Assembly (NCBI GenBank): GCA_009692115.1
Contig: SHZU01000004.1
Coordinates: 62,001-126,000, forward strand
Reading direction: 5' to 3'
Length of the DNA stretch: 64,000 bases
Source of the DNA: Gemmatimonadota bacterium
Lineage (GTDB): Bacteria; Gemmatimonadota; Gemmatimonadetes; Gemmatimonadales; GWC2-71-9
The first letter of the stretch is position 1; each line of letters starts with the position of its first letter. Positions 51,911 through 61,731 of this stretch are shown here, piece by piece. The notes under the pieces are model-generated. The model saw only the letters and a list, made by a program, of their open reading frames with translations, did not search any database and was not told the origin of the DNA. Position numbers and translations under genes: made by a program.

Positions 51911-52657
51911 TTGCTGTCCCTTGCGGTCGTAGGTCCCTCCGTGGTCCCGGTTTCCTTTGGTGTGCCCCACGTCCAAGTCCAGTCGCCCAACGGCTCCATC
52001 GCCGGGCGGGTTGTGATGTCCAAGGAAGGCACCCCGGTTGCCGGGGCCAGAATATTCTTGACCAACCTCCGGAAACGCGCCGTCACCGATTCGGTCGGCC
52101 GGTTTGGGTTTGCGGACCTCAAACCGGGAGCCTATCGAATCGAGGCGAGTCTGATCGGCTTTGGCCCGCTGTCGGCCATGGTGGTCCTCGGTGCCCGGGA
52201 GAACAAGGAGATCGAGTTTCGAGCCGATACCTTGGGTCAGCTGTTGCCAACCATCTTTGTCGAGGGCGAGGCCGAACCGGTGCCGTTGCGGGTGCTGTCG
52301 ACCTTCGAACGGCGGATGTCGGTAGGGCAGGGACGTTTCATTACCCGGGATGACATTGTCAAGCGGAATCCGATCCGGCTGATCGACATGATTCGGTTTC
52401 TTCCGGGAGTTCGGAGCGACTGCCGGGGGGCGATCTGCCAGATTCTGCTCAACCACGATCGAAGCGGCTGTCCGCCCGCGATTTTCGTGGACGACCAGCG
52501 GACCAGTATGGCGGTGTTGGATATCACGCCGCCGGGTGACGTCGAGGGCGTGGAGGTGTACCGCGGCGCCGCGGAAACGCCGCCGGAACTCAACAACCAA
52601 ACCGCTCGGTGTGGTGGCGCCATCGCGATCTGGACTCGCCGGGGCCGGCGACCGTGA
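51911..52657 (+). CDS. Secreted carboxypeptidase-regulatory / TonB-plug-like protein without barrel (copy 1 of a tandem pair)
   Basis: The protein has about 248 residues from a TTG at 51911, 40 nt after tRNA-Cys. A hydrophobic leader is followed by a carboxypeptidase-regulatory domain (SIAGRVVMSKEGTPVAGARI, GRFGFADLKPGAYRIEA) and a plug-like domain (RFITRDDIVKRNPIRLIDMI, FLPGVRSDCRGAICQ, GCPPAIFVDDQRTS, DVEGVEVYRGAAETPPEL, RCGGAIAIWTR). Four cysteines in the plug part recur in the next gene. No TonB-dependent barrel follows. The start codon is the weakest point. Confidence 0.75.
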   Translation: MLSLAVVGPSVVPVSFGVPHVQVQSPNGSIAGRVVMSKEGTPVAGARIFLTNLRKRAVTDSVGRFGFADLKPGAYRIEASLIGFGPLSAMVVLGARENKEIEFRADTLGQLLPTIFVEGEAEPVPLRVLSTFERRMSVGQGRFITRDDIVKRNPIRLIDMIRFLPGVRSDCRGAICQILLNHDRSGCPPAIFVDDQRTSMAVLDITPPGDVEGVEVYRGAAETPPELNNQTARCGGAIAIWTRRGRRP

Positions 52658-53469
52658 GGACGGGTGCTACGGTGCTCTGGCTGTCGTTCGCCGCGCTGGC
52701 ATCGGCGTCGGCGCAGCCCCGTTCGGCGGCCATTCGAGGCATCATCAAGAACGTCCAAGTCGGGGTGCCGCTCGAAGGCGCCCGGATCAGTCTCGTCGGA
52801 ACCCCTCATTCCGCCACCAGCGATGCCCGGGGGCAGTTTCGGTTTATCGATCTCGATCCCGGGCAGTACGTGATTCGGGTCTCGGCCATCGGTTATGTCA
52901 TGATGACGTCGCCGTTGTTGCTGAAAGAATCCGAGACCCTCGAGGTCGAGTTCGAGGCCAATCCCGAAGCCGTGAATCTGCCGGAGTTGACGGTCGAGGA
53001 ACGAGCGAACCACGGGCCGGCGGATTGGCTCCGGCGGAAATCGGAAGGGCGGGGTCGTTACATCACCCGGAAGTACATCGAGGATCGTCGGGCCTTGACG
53101 GTGCCGGATGCGCTCGGGATGGTACCCGGCCTCAGGATCGAATGCCGGGGCTCTCAGATCTGCGTGGCCCGAATGGCCCGGGCCCCGCGGGGATGCTCCC
53201 CGGCCTTCTTCATGGACGGGATTCCGACGGACCCGGCCGTTCTTTGGCTGACCCCGGTCGGAGAAATCGAAGGCATCGAGGTCTATTCGGGCCCGGCTGA
53301 GACCCCGCCGGAGCTCGAAAGCGCCCAGGCCCGGTGCGGCGTCATCGCCATTTGGACCCGTCCGCCACCGCCCCGGCGTCCCAGGGAGAAAAAACCCAAG
53401 GCCGCCGACTCAACTCAGCGCCCGGCTAAGGCCCCCGCTTTGGACTCGATTCCGTTCAGCAACGACTGA
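52654..53469 (+). CDS. Secreted carboxypeptidase-regulatory / TonB-plug-like protein without barrel (copy 2 of a tandem pair)
   Basis: The protein has about 271 residues from a GTG at 52654 overlapping the previous stop (GTGA), with a good signal peptide (VLWLSFAALASASAQ). The order is regulatory domain (AIRGIIKNVQVGVPLEGARI, GQFRFIDLDPGQYVIRVS), then plug-like part (RYITRKYIEDRRALTVPDAL, GMVPGLRIECRGSQICV, RGCSPAFFMDGIP, EIEGIEVYSGPAETPPEL, RCGVIAIWTR) and a Pro/Lys-rich tail. The cysteine pattern matches copy 1, so the pair arose by duplication. Its 3' end overlaps the convergent tal gene by 55 nt. Confidence 0.8.
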   Translation: MRTGATVLWLSFAALASASAQPRSAAIRGIIKNVQVGVPLEGARISLVGTPHSATSDARGQFRFIDLDPGQYVIRVSAIGYVMMTSPLLLKESETLEVEFEANPEAVNLPELTVEERANHGPADWLRRKSEGRGRYITRKYIEDRRALTVPDALGMVPGLRIECRGSQICVARMARAPRGCSPAFFMDGIPTDPAVLWLTPVGEIEGIEVYSGPAETPPELESAQARCGVIAIWTRPPPPRRPREKKPKAADSTQRPAKAPALDSIPFSND

Positions 53470-54518
53470 TACGAGGCGGCGAACTTGGTGACGCCGTCGG
53501 TCTCCAGGAAATCCGTGACCTCGTCGAGGTGAATGCCGGCCGCTTTGAGTTGGGCGAGCCGGTCTGGCGCGGAGGCGACGGCCGCCCCGATCCGGATAGC
53601 CGGGTTGCCGTGATCCCGGTAGGCTAGGAAGGTGTCCGGCGGCAGGGTGTTGACGGTGTCCTTGGCCACCAAGGCTTCGACGTAATAGGTGTCCGGGTAC
53701 TTCGGGTCCTTGGTGCTGGTTGAAGCCCACAGCGGTCGCTGGGGGGTCGCACCCTTCTCTGCAAGAGCTTTCCACCGAGGGCTCGCGATCGAGCGTTCGA
53801 ACGCGGCGTAGGCGGCGGCAGCATTGGCGATGGCAATCGTCCCGCGAAGGCCTTTGGGGTCGCCCGCTTGGTCGAGCATGCCATCGATCCGTCCGTCGAC
53901 TCGGCTGACGAAGAAGCTGGCCACCGCACTGATCCCGGCGATCGGCAAACCCGCGGCGACCCGCCGTTCCAATCCCGTCAAATAGGCATCGATCACAGCC
54001 CCGTAGCGGGCCACCGCGAAGAGCAGGGTGACGTTCACGTTCAGCCCGGCCGCGATCGACTCGGTGATGGCCGGGAGCCCGGCTGCGGTGCCGGGAATCT
54101 TGATCATGGCGTTCGGCCGATTGACCGCCGTCCAGAGCCGCTTCGCTTCGGCCGCCGTGGCGGCCGCGTCGTGGGCCAGCGTTGGGGACACTTCGAGCGA
54201 CACGTGCCCGTCCCGTCCTCCGGTAGCCTCAAAGACCGGCCGAAACGCATCGCAGGCGGCTTGGACATCGGCGACCGCGAGGTGCTCGAAGATCGCCGCG
54301 GGCGCGAGGCCGGCGGCCGAGTAGCGGCGGATATCGGCGTCGTAATCGGCGCTCGAGGCGATGGCCTTTTCGAAGATCGTCGGGTTCGACGTCATCCCGA
54401 GCAATCCGTCGTTGGCAATCATTCTGGCCAGCGTGCCCGAGGCGATCAAATCGCGGGTGATGAAGTCGTACCACGGGCTTTGGCCCAAAGCGCCGAGTCG
54501 AACCAAGGGGTTGGTCAT
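53415..54518 (-). CDS. tal: Transaldolase
   Basis: The 367-residue pentose-phosphate enzyme moves a dihydroxyacetone unit from sedoheptulose-7-phosphate to glyceraldehyde-3-phosphate. Motifs are GMTSNPTIFEKAI at the N-terminus, the Schiff-base Lys in NAMIKIPGTAAGLPAI, and LWASTSTKDPKYPDTYYVE near the end, typical of the long actinobacterial-type transaldolase. It begins immediately after the tkt stop and is clearly co-transcribed with it. Confidence 0.95.
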   Translation of the reverse strand: MTNPLVRLGALGQSPWYDFITRDLIASGTLARMIANDGLLGMTSNPTIFEKAIASSADYDADIRRYSAAGLAPAAIFEHLAVADVQAACDAFRPVFEATGGRDGHVSLEVSPTLAHDAAATAAEAKRLWTAVNRPNAMIKIPGTAAGLPAITESIAAGLNVNVTLLFAVARYGAVIDAYLTGLERRVAAGLPIAGISAVASFFVSRVDGRIDGMLDQAGDPKGLRGTIAIANAAAAYAAFERSIASPRWKALAEKGATPQRPLWASTSTKDPKYPDTYYVEALVAKDTVNTLPPDTFLAYRDHGNPAIRIGAAVASAPDRLAQLKAAGIHLDEVTDFLETDGVTKFAASYQSLLNGIESKAGALAGR

Positions 54519-56627
54519 TCAGGTGCTCCGCTGATGGGATCGCCGGATCGCCTCGGCGATCAGATCGACCGTGAATCCGAACTCCTGGAACAGGCGTTCG
54601 GCCGGGGCCGAGGCGCCGAAGTGATCGATCCCGATCGACTCGCCGCGCTCGGTGACCCAGTTGAGCCAACCGAAGGTCGAGGCGGCTTCGACCGAGACGC
54701 GGGCCCGAATCGCCGCCGGCAGAACCTGTTCCCGGTATTGGGCCGGTTGGGCCCGGAACAACTCCCAGGAGGCGAGTGAGACCAGCCGAGTCGGGAGCCC
54801 TTGGTTGGTCAGTTGCTGGGCGGCGGCCAGACCGAGTCCGAGTTCCGAGCCATTGGCCAGGATGATGGCCTCAGGCAGGGTTGGGGGGTCGTAGAGCACG
54901 TACCCGCCGGCCCGGACGCCCTCGGCGTCGGCTTTGGAATGGTCGATGGGCGCGAGCTTCTGGCGGGACAGAATCAGGGCGGTCGGGCCGTCGCGCCGCT
55001 CGAGGGCGGTGCGCCACGCCTGGGCCGTTTCGTCAGGGCTTCCGGGCCGAAGCACAACGAGATTCGGAATTCCCCGGAGCATGGCCAGGTGCTCGATGGG
55101 CTGGTGGGTCGGGCCATCCTCGCCGACCCCGATCGAATCGTGGGTGAAAATGTAGATCGTCGGCAGGTGCATCAAGGCGGCTAGCCGGATCGCGGGCTTC
55201 ATGTAGTCGGAAAACACCAAGAAGGTGCTGCCGAACGGCCGAATCCCGCCGTGGGCCGCCATCCCGTTCATCGCGGAGCCCATGGCATGCTCGCGGATCC
55301 CCCAGGCCACGATTTGACCGGGGTGCTCGCGGCTGAAAGTCACGCCACCCTTGAGGTGGGTGCCGGTGCTCCCGGCCAGGTCGGCTGAGCCGCCCACCAG
55401 GTTTGGGATGACCGGGGCGAGGGCGTTCAGGGTAGTGGCGGATGCTACCCGGGTGGCCAACGAATCAGTTGGTTTGAAGGCCGGCAACGTGGCGTTCCAG
55501 TCCACGCGGAGGGTGCCCTGATTCCAGTCGTCGAGTTCGGCGGCGGCGGCAGGTTGGGCGGCTTTGAACGCGGCCAGCCGGGCGTCCCATTCGGTACACC
55601 AGGAGGTCCCCCGGTCCACCGACTCACCCATGTGGGCGGCGGCCTCTGGCGGCACATGGAACGGCTCGGCCGGCCAATTGAGGATCGCTTTGGTACGAGC
55701 GATTTCTTCGTTGCCGAAGGGAGCCCCGTGGGCCTCGGACGTGTTCCGTTTGGTCGGGGCCGGGTCCCCGATGACGGTCCGGAGTACGATCAGGGATGGC
55801 CGGGCCGACTCGGCGGCGGCGGCCGTGAGGGCCTGGTCGATCGCGTCGAGGTCGTTGCCGTCCGCGACGTGCAGCACGTGCCAGCCGTAGGCCTCGAACC
55901 GGCGACCGACGTCCTCCGAAAACGACCGGGAGGTGCTGCCGTCGATGGTGATCTTGTTGTCGTCGTAGATCAGCTTGAGCTTGCCCAAGCCGAGGTGGCC
56001 GGCCAGGGAAGCGGCCTCGCTGGCCACACCCTCCATCAGATCGCCGTCGCTGGCCAGGACCCAGGTCCGATGGTCGATGATCGAATGCCCGGGCTGATTG
56101 AACCGGGCCGCTAGGAACCGTTCGGCCATGGCCATGCCGACCGCGTTGCCGATCCCCTGGCCCAGGGGGCCGGTGGTCGTTTCGATGCCGGCGGTATGCC
56201 CCCGTTCCGGGTGGCCTGGCGTGTGGGAGCCCCACTGGCGGAAGTGCTTGATCTCTTCGAGCGAGAGATCGTAGCCGGACAGGTGGAGGAGCGAGTAGAG
56301 CAACATCGAGGCGTGGCCGCACGACAACACGAACCGGTCGCGATCGACCCAGTCGGGGCGGTGGGGTGCGTGACGGAGGTGCTTCGTCCACAGCACGTAG
56401 GCCACGGGAGCCAACGCCATCGGGGTGCCCGGATGACCGGAATTAGCCTGCTCGACCGCGTCCATCGAGAGGGTTCGGATCGTGTTGATGGCGGACCACG
56501 CCAGAGAATTCTTCGCTGAAACGGCGGAGACCGGCAGAGTGCGCTCCCTAATCCGGCACCGGATTGGAATATGGTGGGGTGGTGAAATCGGGTGCCACAA
56601 GTTTAGCGGAGGTGCCCGCGCCGCCAC
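54519..56627 (-). CDS. tkt: Transketolase
   Basis: The thiamine-diphosphate enzyme of the pentose-phosphate/Calvin steps has [42 protein letters not shown], the ThDP motif [16 protein letters not shown] with DDNKITIDG, and the Pyr-domain [17 protein letters not shown]-like region, [20 protein letters not shown]. The start is unclear: the frame opens at a GTG (56627), but the first 30 or so codons are not family-like, and no ATG precedes the conserved [19 protein letters not shown] segment. TTG 56600 or CTG 56537 (AGGGAG just upstream) are alternatives. It heads a tkt-tal operon. Confidence 0.93.
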   Translation of the reverse strand: MAARAPPLNLWHPISPPHHIPIRCRIRERTLPVSAVSAKNSLAWSAINTIRTLSMDAVEQANSGHPGTPMALAPVAYVLWTKHLRHAPHRPDWVDRDRFVLSCGHASMLLYSLLHLSGYDLSLEEIKHFRQWGSHTPGHPERGHTAGIETTTGPLGQGIGNAVGMAMAERFLAARFNQPGHSIIDHRTWVLASDGDLMEGVASEAASLAGHLGLGKLKLIYDDNKITIDGSTSRSFSEDVGRRFEAYGWHVLHVADGNDLDAIDQALTAAAAESARPSLIVLRTVIGDPAPTKRNTSEAHGAPFGNEEIARTKAILNWPAEPFHVPPEAAAHMGESVDRGTSWCTEWDARLAAFKAAQPAAAAELDDWNQGTLRVDWNATLPAFKPTDSLATRVASATTLNALAPVIPNLVGGSADLAGSTGTHLKGGVTFSREHPGQIVAWGIREHAMGSAMNGMAAHGGIRPFGSTFLVFSDYMKPAIRLAALMHLPTIYIFTHDSIGVGEDGPTHQPIEHLAMLRGIPNLVVLRPGSPDETAQAWRTALERRDGPTALILSRQKLAPIDHSKADAEGVRAGGYVLYDPPTLPEAIILANGSELGLGLAAAQQLTNQGLPTRLVSLASWELFRAQPAQYREQVLPAAIRARVSVEAASTFGWLNWVTERGESIGIDHFGASAPAERLFQEFGFTVDLIAEAIRRSHQRST

Positions 56628-56642
56628 TAGGCACCGGCCACC

Positions 56643-57053
56643 ATGTTAGATTTGTTCCCTGTGCGTAAACCTTCAAGTATTCGCCGCGCTCCCGCCCCGA
56701 CCCAGGCTCGTAGTTCCGAGACCCTCCGGCGGACCGGTAGCAAGTCCTACCAAGGCCACCGAGACCAGTTGATGGCCGTTCACGGCCCGGTCTGTGCCTA
56801 TTGTGGCCTGTCGTTCCCGGGCGAGGAAATCACCCTCGACCATGTCCAGCCCCGGAAGGGCAAAGTCGCCTACGACCGGGCGGACAATCTGGTCCTCGCC
56901 TGCAAGTCCTGCAACGCGGCCAAGGCGGACATGCCCTTCCTCGGATTCCTGTTGGCCCGCCGGGCTCGCGGGGTCTTCCTGCTCCACTACGGCGAACACC
57001 TCTCCGACGGCATCAAGCAGACGGTGCGGGGGTTGGTCGAAAAGCCCCTCTAA
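56643..57053 (+). CDS. HNH endonuclease family protein
   Basis: The 136-residue protein has a complete HNH fold with two zinc Cys pairs: [15 protein letters not shown] (catalytic His), [16 protein letters not shown] basic N-terminal tail precedes it. This small stand-alone type is often a nuclease of unknown target. It is divergent from tkt across 15 bp and is followed 4 nt later by the Old Yellow Enzyme gene. Confidence 0.88.
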   Translation: MLDLFPVRKPSSIRRAPAPTQARSSETLRRTGSKSYQGHRDQLMAVHGPVCAYCGLSFPGEEITLDHVQPRKGKVAYDRADNLVLACKSCNAAKADMPFLGFLLARRARGVFLLHYGEHLSDGIKQTVRGLVEKPL

Positions 57054-57057
57054 GTCC

Positions 57058-58137
57058 GTGGGACTCTTCGATTCGCTGTCGATCCGGGATCTCGTCTTCC
57101 CGAACCGGATCGTGGTTTCCCCGATGTGCCAATACTCGAGTCACGATGGGTTTGCTACGGACTGGCATCTCGTGCATCTCGGGAGCCGGGCCATTGGCGG
57201 GGCGGGGACCGTCGTGTTCGAGGCCACCGCGGTGGTGCCTGAGGGCCGGATCAGCCCGAGCGATCTCGGGCTTTGGAAGGACGACCACATCGACCGGTTG
57301 GCGCCGATTACCCGGTTCGTCGCGGCGCACGGCGCGGTCCCGGCCATCCAGTTGGCCCACGCCGGCCGGAAAGCCAGCACCGCGGCCCCGTGGGCCGGTG
57401 GCGGAATGGTATCCGAGGCCGACGGGGGCTTCGAAGCGGTTGGTCCGAGCGCGATCCGGTTTGCGGAAGGCTATCCGATGCCTCGGGCGCTCGAGGGGTC
57501 GGAGCTGCCGGCGGTGGTACAGGCCTTCGCCGATGCGGCCCGCCGGTCACTCCAGGCCGGCTTCCAACTCATCGAACTCCACGCCGCCCACGGCTATTTG
57601 CTTCATGAGTTTCTCTCGCCGCTGAGCAACCGGCGGACCGACGAGTACGGTGGCGGATTCGAAGGACGGACTCGGCTGTTGCGCGAGGTGGTCATGGCGA
57701 TTCGAGCGGAGTGGCCGGATCGGCTCCCGCTCTTCGTCCGAATTTCAGCGACCGATTACGCGGAGGGTGGGTGGGATCTCGATCAATCGATCGAACTCGC
57801 CCGCCTCCTCAAGGGGCTGGGGGTCGATCTGCTCGACTGCTCCTCGGGGGGGAACGTCTCGGGTGTCCGGATTCCGCTCGGGCCGGGGTATCAAGTCCCC
57901 TTTGCCGAGCGAATCCGCCGCGACGCCGGGATCCTGACGGCGGCCGTGGGGTTGATCACCGATCCGGCTCAGGCCGATGAGATCATCCGCACCGGCCAAG
58001 CCGATCTGGTCATGCTGGCTCGCCAACTGCTCCGGGACCCGTATTGGCCACTCAAGGCTGCCCAGGCTCTTGGCGTGGCCACAAGTTGGCCGGGTCAGTA
58101 CCTCCGTGCCGCCCCGCCCGGGTCGCCGGCCCGGTAG
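57058..58137 (+). CDS. Old Yellow Enzyme family NADPH:flavin oxidoreductase (NamA/YqjM-like)
   Basis: The protein has about 359 residues from GTG 57058. The FMN-dependent TIM barrel has SPMCQYSS (redox-tuning Cys of the YqjM class), QLAHAGRKAS, the HAAHGYLLHEFLSPLSNRRT segment (active-site His pair) and DEYGGGFEGRTRLL. Members reduce activated C=C bonds of enones. It converges with kgd, with 3 bp between the stops. Confidence 0.92.
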   Translation: MGLFDSLSIRDLVFPNRIVVSPMCQYSSHDGFATDWHLVHLGSRAIGGAGTVVFEATAVVPEGRISPSDLGLWKDDHIDRLAPITRFVAAHGAVPAIQLAHAGRKASTAAPWAGGGMVSEADGGFEAVGPSAIRFAEGYPMPRALEGSELPAVVQAFADAARRSLQAGFQLIELHAAHGYLLHEFLSPLSNRRTDEYGGGFEGRTRLLREVVMAIRAEWPDRLPLFVRISATDYAEGGWDLDQSIELARLLKGLGVDLLDCSSGGNVSGVRIPLGPGYQVPFAERIRRDAGILTAAVGLITDPAQADEIIRTGQADLVMLARQLLRDPYWPLKAAQALGVATSWPGQYLRAAPPGSPAR

Positions 58138-58140
58138 GAG

Positions 58141-61100
58141 TCACCCGACCGCTTCCTTGACGATCCGGGCCTGCTCGACCGTATGGGCGTGGTGGGAGCC
58201 TTCGGCCGGGCTGGCCCGATCGGGGCGGCCGGCATACCGGAGCGACGCCTGGCCGGCCAGCAGCCCGCTCAGACGGGGAGCCACGAAGGTCCACGCGCCC
58301 ATGTTCTTAGGCTCTTCCTGACACCAGACGACTTCCCGAACATTGGGGTATCCCGCCAAGAGGGCCCGAAGCTCCTTCTCGGGGAACGAGTAGAGTTGTT
58401 CGAGCCGGACGAGCGCCGGCCGGGTGGCCGGGTTCCGGTCGGCCTCCGCCAGGATGTCGTAGTACACCTTGCCCGAACACATCACGATCCGGGTGACCTG
58501 GTCCGCTCGCGACCGGGCCGCCCGATCGTCGAGCACCGGGAAGAACTGGCCGCTCGACAACTCCGCGACGTTCGAGTTGGCTTGGGCGAGGCGGAGCAGA
58601 CTCTTCGGCGTGAAGACGATCAGCGGCCGCTGGCGGTTCCGGCGGGCTTGGCGCCGGATCAAGTGGAAGTACTGGGCCGCCGTCGTGCAGTTGGCGATCC
58701 GGATATTCTGTTCGGCCGCCAGTTGGAGGAACCGTTCCAGGCGGCCGCTCGAGTGCTCGGGGCCTTGGCCCTCATGCCCGTGGGGCAGCAGTAGGGTAAG
58801 CCGCGAGGTCACGCCCCATTTGGATAGGCCGGCCGCCAGGAATTGATCCACAATGACCTGTGCCCCATTGATGAAGTCGCCGAACTGGGCCTCCCAGAGG
58901 ACCAGCGCGTCGGAGGCCGCCACGGCATAACCGTACTCGAAGCCTAACGTCGCGAGCTCGGACAGCGGGCTGTTGTGCACTTCAAACGAGGCCAGGGCTC
59001 CCGGCAGCCGCTGCATCGAGCAGTGGGTCTGGCCGCTATTGGCGTCGTGGAGCACCAAGTGGCGGTGGCTGAAGGTGCCCCGTTCGGAATCCTGTCCGGT
59101 CAACCGGACCGGAACGCCTTCCGCGAGGAGCGTGGCAAACGCCAGGGACTCGGCGTGGCCCCAATCGATGCCGCCCTCGGGGCCCATCGAGGTCCGGCGC
59201 CGTTCGAGTTGGCGGGTGAGTTTCGGATGGACCGTGAAGCCGTCCGGGTAGGTCAGCAGTTGATCGTTCAGCGCCAGCAGGGTTTTGGCTTCGACGGCGG
59301 TGGCGGGGTCCTCGAACACCAGCTTGGCTGGCGCCGGTTCGGCCGGCGTGGGCTGGGAGTGCGAGGCCTTCAACCCCTGCTGCTGATCGATGAGGTGCTG
59401 GTAGACCGCCCCGTACCGGTGCTCGGCCTCCTCGGCGGTGAGGACGCCCTCGGCCACCAAGGTCCGGCTGTAGGCCTCGCGGACCGTCGGGTGCGACTTG
59501 ATCCGTTCGTACATCTGAGGCTGGGTGTAGCTCGGTTCGTCACCCTCGTTGTGGCCATGGCGGCGGTAGCCGACCAAATCGACCAAGGCATCTTCCCGGA
59601 ATCGCTCCCGGTACATCATGGCCAGCCGGACGGCGGCCAAGCAGGCCTCCGCGTCGTCGGCATTGACGTGAATGATCGGAATGTCGAACCCCTTGGCCAG
59701 GTCGCTGGCGTGCCGGGTTGACCGCGAGTCGATGGCGTCGGTCGTGAACCCGACCTGGTTGTTGGTGATGATGTGGATCGTGCCGCCGGTCCGGTACCCG
59801 CGGAGGGCGCCGAGGTTGAGCATTTCCTGGACGACGCCCTGGCCCGCGAAGGCGGCGTCGCCGTGGATCACCACCGGCAAGGCGGCTGTTGAGTCGTGGT
59901 ACGCCTCCGCGGCGCGGCGCTGGGTCTGGCGGGCGCGTGCCCGTCCGTCGACCACCGCCCCGACGAATTCCAAGTGGCTCGGGTTGTGGGCCAGGGCCAC
60001 GGTGATCGAACGGCCCGACTTGGTGATGACGGAGCCCTCTGCGCCGAGATGGTACTTCACGTCACCGGTGCCCTCGTCCTCGCCCTCTTTGCCGGGTTTC
60101 TTGCCCTCGAACTCGCCGAAGACCGTGACGTACGGCCGCCGCACCGTATGGACGAGGACGTTGAGCCGGCCGCGATGGGCCATGCCGAGGACGACATCGC
60201 GGGCGCCCTGATCGGCGGCCATGTCGATGACTTGGTCGAGCATCGGCACCAGCAGGTCGACGCCTTCGATCGAGAATCGTTTTTGGCCGAGGTACGCCTT
60301 GTGGAGGAACCGCTCGAAGGCCTCGACTTGGATCAAGCGATCGAGCAACTCGAGCTTCTCGTTGCGGTCGAGGGGCTGCCGGTGGGCCCCCGATTCGATC
60401 TGCTGGCGGAGCCAGACTCGCTCGTTGTGGTTCGAAATGTGTTCGACTTCGTAGGCAATCGTGCCACAGTACGTCGCGGTCAGGTTGGGCAGGGCCTCGG
60501 CCAGTGTCGCGCCCGGGACGGCCATCCGGAGGACTGCGGCAGGGAGGTGGGCCATCACCTCGGGAGTGAGTCCGAGCGGCCCGGGATCGAGAGCCGGATC
60601 ACCGGACGGCAACTTACCGAGCGGGTCCAGGTGCGCGGCAAGGTGGCCGTGGGTTCGATAGGCCTTGACCAGCGCCATGGCGGCCGCGACTTGCTCGAGG
60701 TCGCTAGTGGCGGCGATCCGGGCTGGGCTCGGATCGGCTGGCGGCCTCGGGGCCGGCGCGGTGCCCGTCGGGAGTCCGAGCGCGGCGGCCGCCTGCTCGT
60801 AAAACCGGTCTTCGCCTTGAAGCAGCCCTTCCATGGTGCGAAGAAACGCGCCGGATTCGGCCCCTTGGATTACCCGGTGGTCGTAGGTGCTGGTGATCAT
60901 CATCACCTTGCCGACCCCGAGCCCGGCGATCTGTTCGGGCGTCAGGCCGTGGTATTCGGGCGGGTAGCCGATTGCCCCGACGGCGATGATACTGCCCTGA
61001 CCGGCCATGAGCCTCGGCACCGAGGCCACCGTGCCCAGGCCACCCGGATTGGTCAGGGTCATCGTGGCCCCGGCAAAATCGTCGGGCAGCAACTTGTTGG

Positions 61101-61731
61101 TCCGGGCCTTGTCGATCAGCCCCTCATAGATCGCGTAGAAGGCCGCGAAGTCCAGTCGCTCGGCGTGCTTGATGACCGGGACCACGAGTCCCCGGCTCCC
61201 ATCTTTCCGCTCGGCGTCGACCGCGATGCCGAGATTGATCCCATCGGGATCGACCCGGTGGGGTACTCCGTCCGTCATGATGAACGTGGTGGCCATGGCC
61301 GGATGGGCGGCCGCTGCCCGGACCAGGGCGTATCCGATCAGGTGGGTAAACGAGACCTTCTCGATCCGTCCCGCGGCTTTCGCGGCCCGATTGAGTTCAG
61401 CCCGCCGGGACTCCAGCGTCCGGACCGAGATCTCCCGGAAGGTTGTCGCCGTCGGAACCGTCAGACTCTCGCTCATGTTGACGGCCAGACGGGCTGCCGG
61501 TCCCTTCAGGGCCTGGCGATTGGGCGGTGCCGCCGAGCCGTTGGTCGCTGCCGCTGGGGCGCTGGCGCCATTGGTCGGGGCCAGGACGACCGCGGGCCGC
61601 TCCCCGACGCGGCCGGATTCGAAGAGCCGGCGCCACTCGGGGGCAACGGTCGCGGGATCCTTGAGGTATTCCTCGTAGATCGCTTGGGCAAAACCGGCAT
61701 TAGCGGTTTCGAAGACGTTGGGATCGATCAT
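58141..61731 (-). CDS. kgd: Multifunctional 2-oxoglutarate dehydrogenase E1/E2 fusion (Kgd type)
   Basis: The 1196-residue fusion has the Kgd layout: a short N-terminal helix (ANAGFAQAIYEEYLKDP), an Ala-rich linker, an E2-type succinyltransferase domain (about 90-330, ending with the catalytic STYDHRVIQGAESGAFLR), then the ThDP-dependent E1 domain (FSIEGVDLLVPMLDQVI, VLGMAHRGRLNVL, GDAAFAGQGVVQEMLNLG, NNQVGFTT) and the transketolase-like C-terminal parts. There is no lipoyl domain, as in mycobacterial Kgd. It converts 2-oxoglutarate to succinyl-CoA in the TCA cycle. The ATG at 61731 directly abuts a GCCGAGN array where a ribosome-binding site is expected. Confidence 0.93.
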   Translation of the reverse strand: MIDPNVFETANAGFAQAIYEEYLKDPATVAPEWRRLFESGRVGERPAVVLAPTNGASAPAAATNGSAAPPNRQALKGPAARLAVNMSESLTVPTATTFREISVRTLESRRAELNRAAKAAGRIEKVSFTHLIGYALVRAAAAHPAMATTFIMTDGVPHRVDPDGINLGIAVDAERKDGSRGLVVPVIKHAERLDFAAFYAIYEGLIDKARTNKLLPDDFAGATMTLTNPGGLGTVASVPRLMAGQGSIIAVGAIGYPPEYHGLTPEQIAGLGVGKVMMITSTYDHRVIQGAESGAFLRTMEGLLQGEDRFYEQAAAALGLPTGTAPAPRPPADPSPARIAATSDLEQVAAAMALVKAYRTHGHLAAHLDPLGKLPSGDPALDPGPLGLTPEVMAHLPAAVLRMAVPGATLAEALPNLTATYCGTIAYEVEHISNHNERVWLRQQIESGAHRQPLDRNEKLELLDRLIQVEAFERFLHKAYLGQKRFSIEGVDLLVPMLDQVIDMAADQGARDVVLGMAHRGRLNVLVHTVRRPYVTVFGEFEGKKPGKEGEDEGTGDVKYHLGAEGSVITKSGRSITVALAHNPSHLEFVGAVVDGRARARQTQRRAAEAYHDSTAALPVVIHGDAAFAGQGVVQEMLNLGALRGYRTGGTIHIITNNQVGFTTDAIDSRSTRHASDLAKGFDIPIIHVNADDAEACLAAVRLAMMYRERFREDALVDLVGYRRHGHNEGDEPSYTQPQMYERIKSHPTVREAYSRTLVAEGVLTAEEAEHRYGAVYQHLIDQQQGLKASHSQPTPAEPAPAKLVFEDPATAVEAKTLLALNDQLLTYPDGFTVHPKLTRQLERRRTSMGPEGGIDWGHAESLAFATLLAEGVPVRLTGQDSERGTFSHRHLVLHDANSGQTHCSMQRLPGALASFEVHNSPLSELATLGFEYGYAVAASDALVLWEAQFGDFINGAQVIVDQFLAAGLSKWGVTSRLTLLLPHGHEGQGPEHSSGRLERFLQLAAEQNIRIANCTTAAQYFHLIRRQARRNRQRPLIVFTPKSLLRLAQANSNVAELSSGQFFPVLDDRAARSRADQVTRIVMCSGKVYYDILAEADRNPATRPALVRLEQLYSFPEKELRALLAGYPNVREVVWCQEEPKNMGAWTFVAPRLSGLLAGQASLRYAGRPDRASPAEGSHHAHTVEQARIVKEAVG

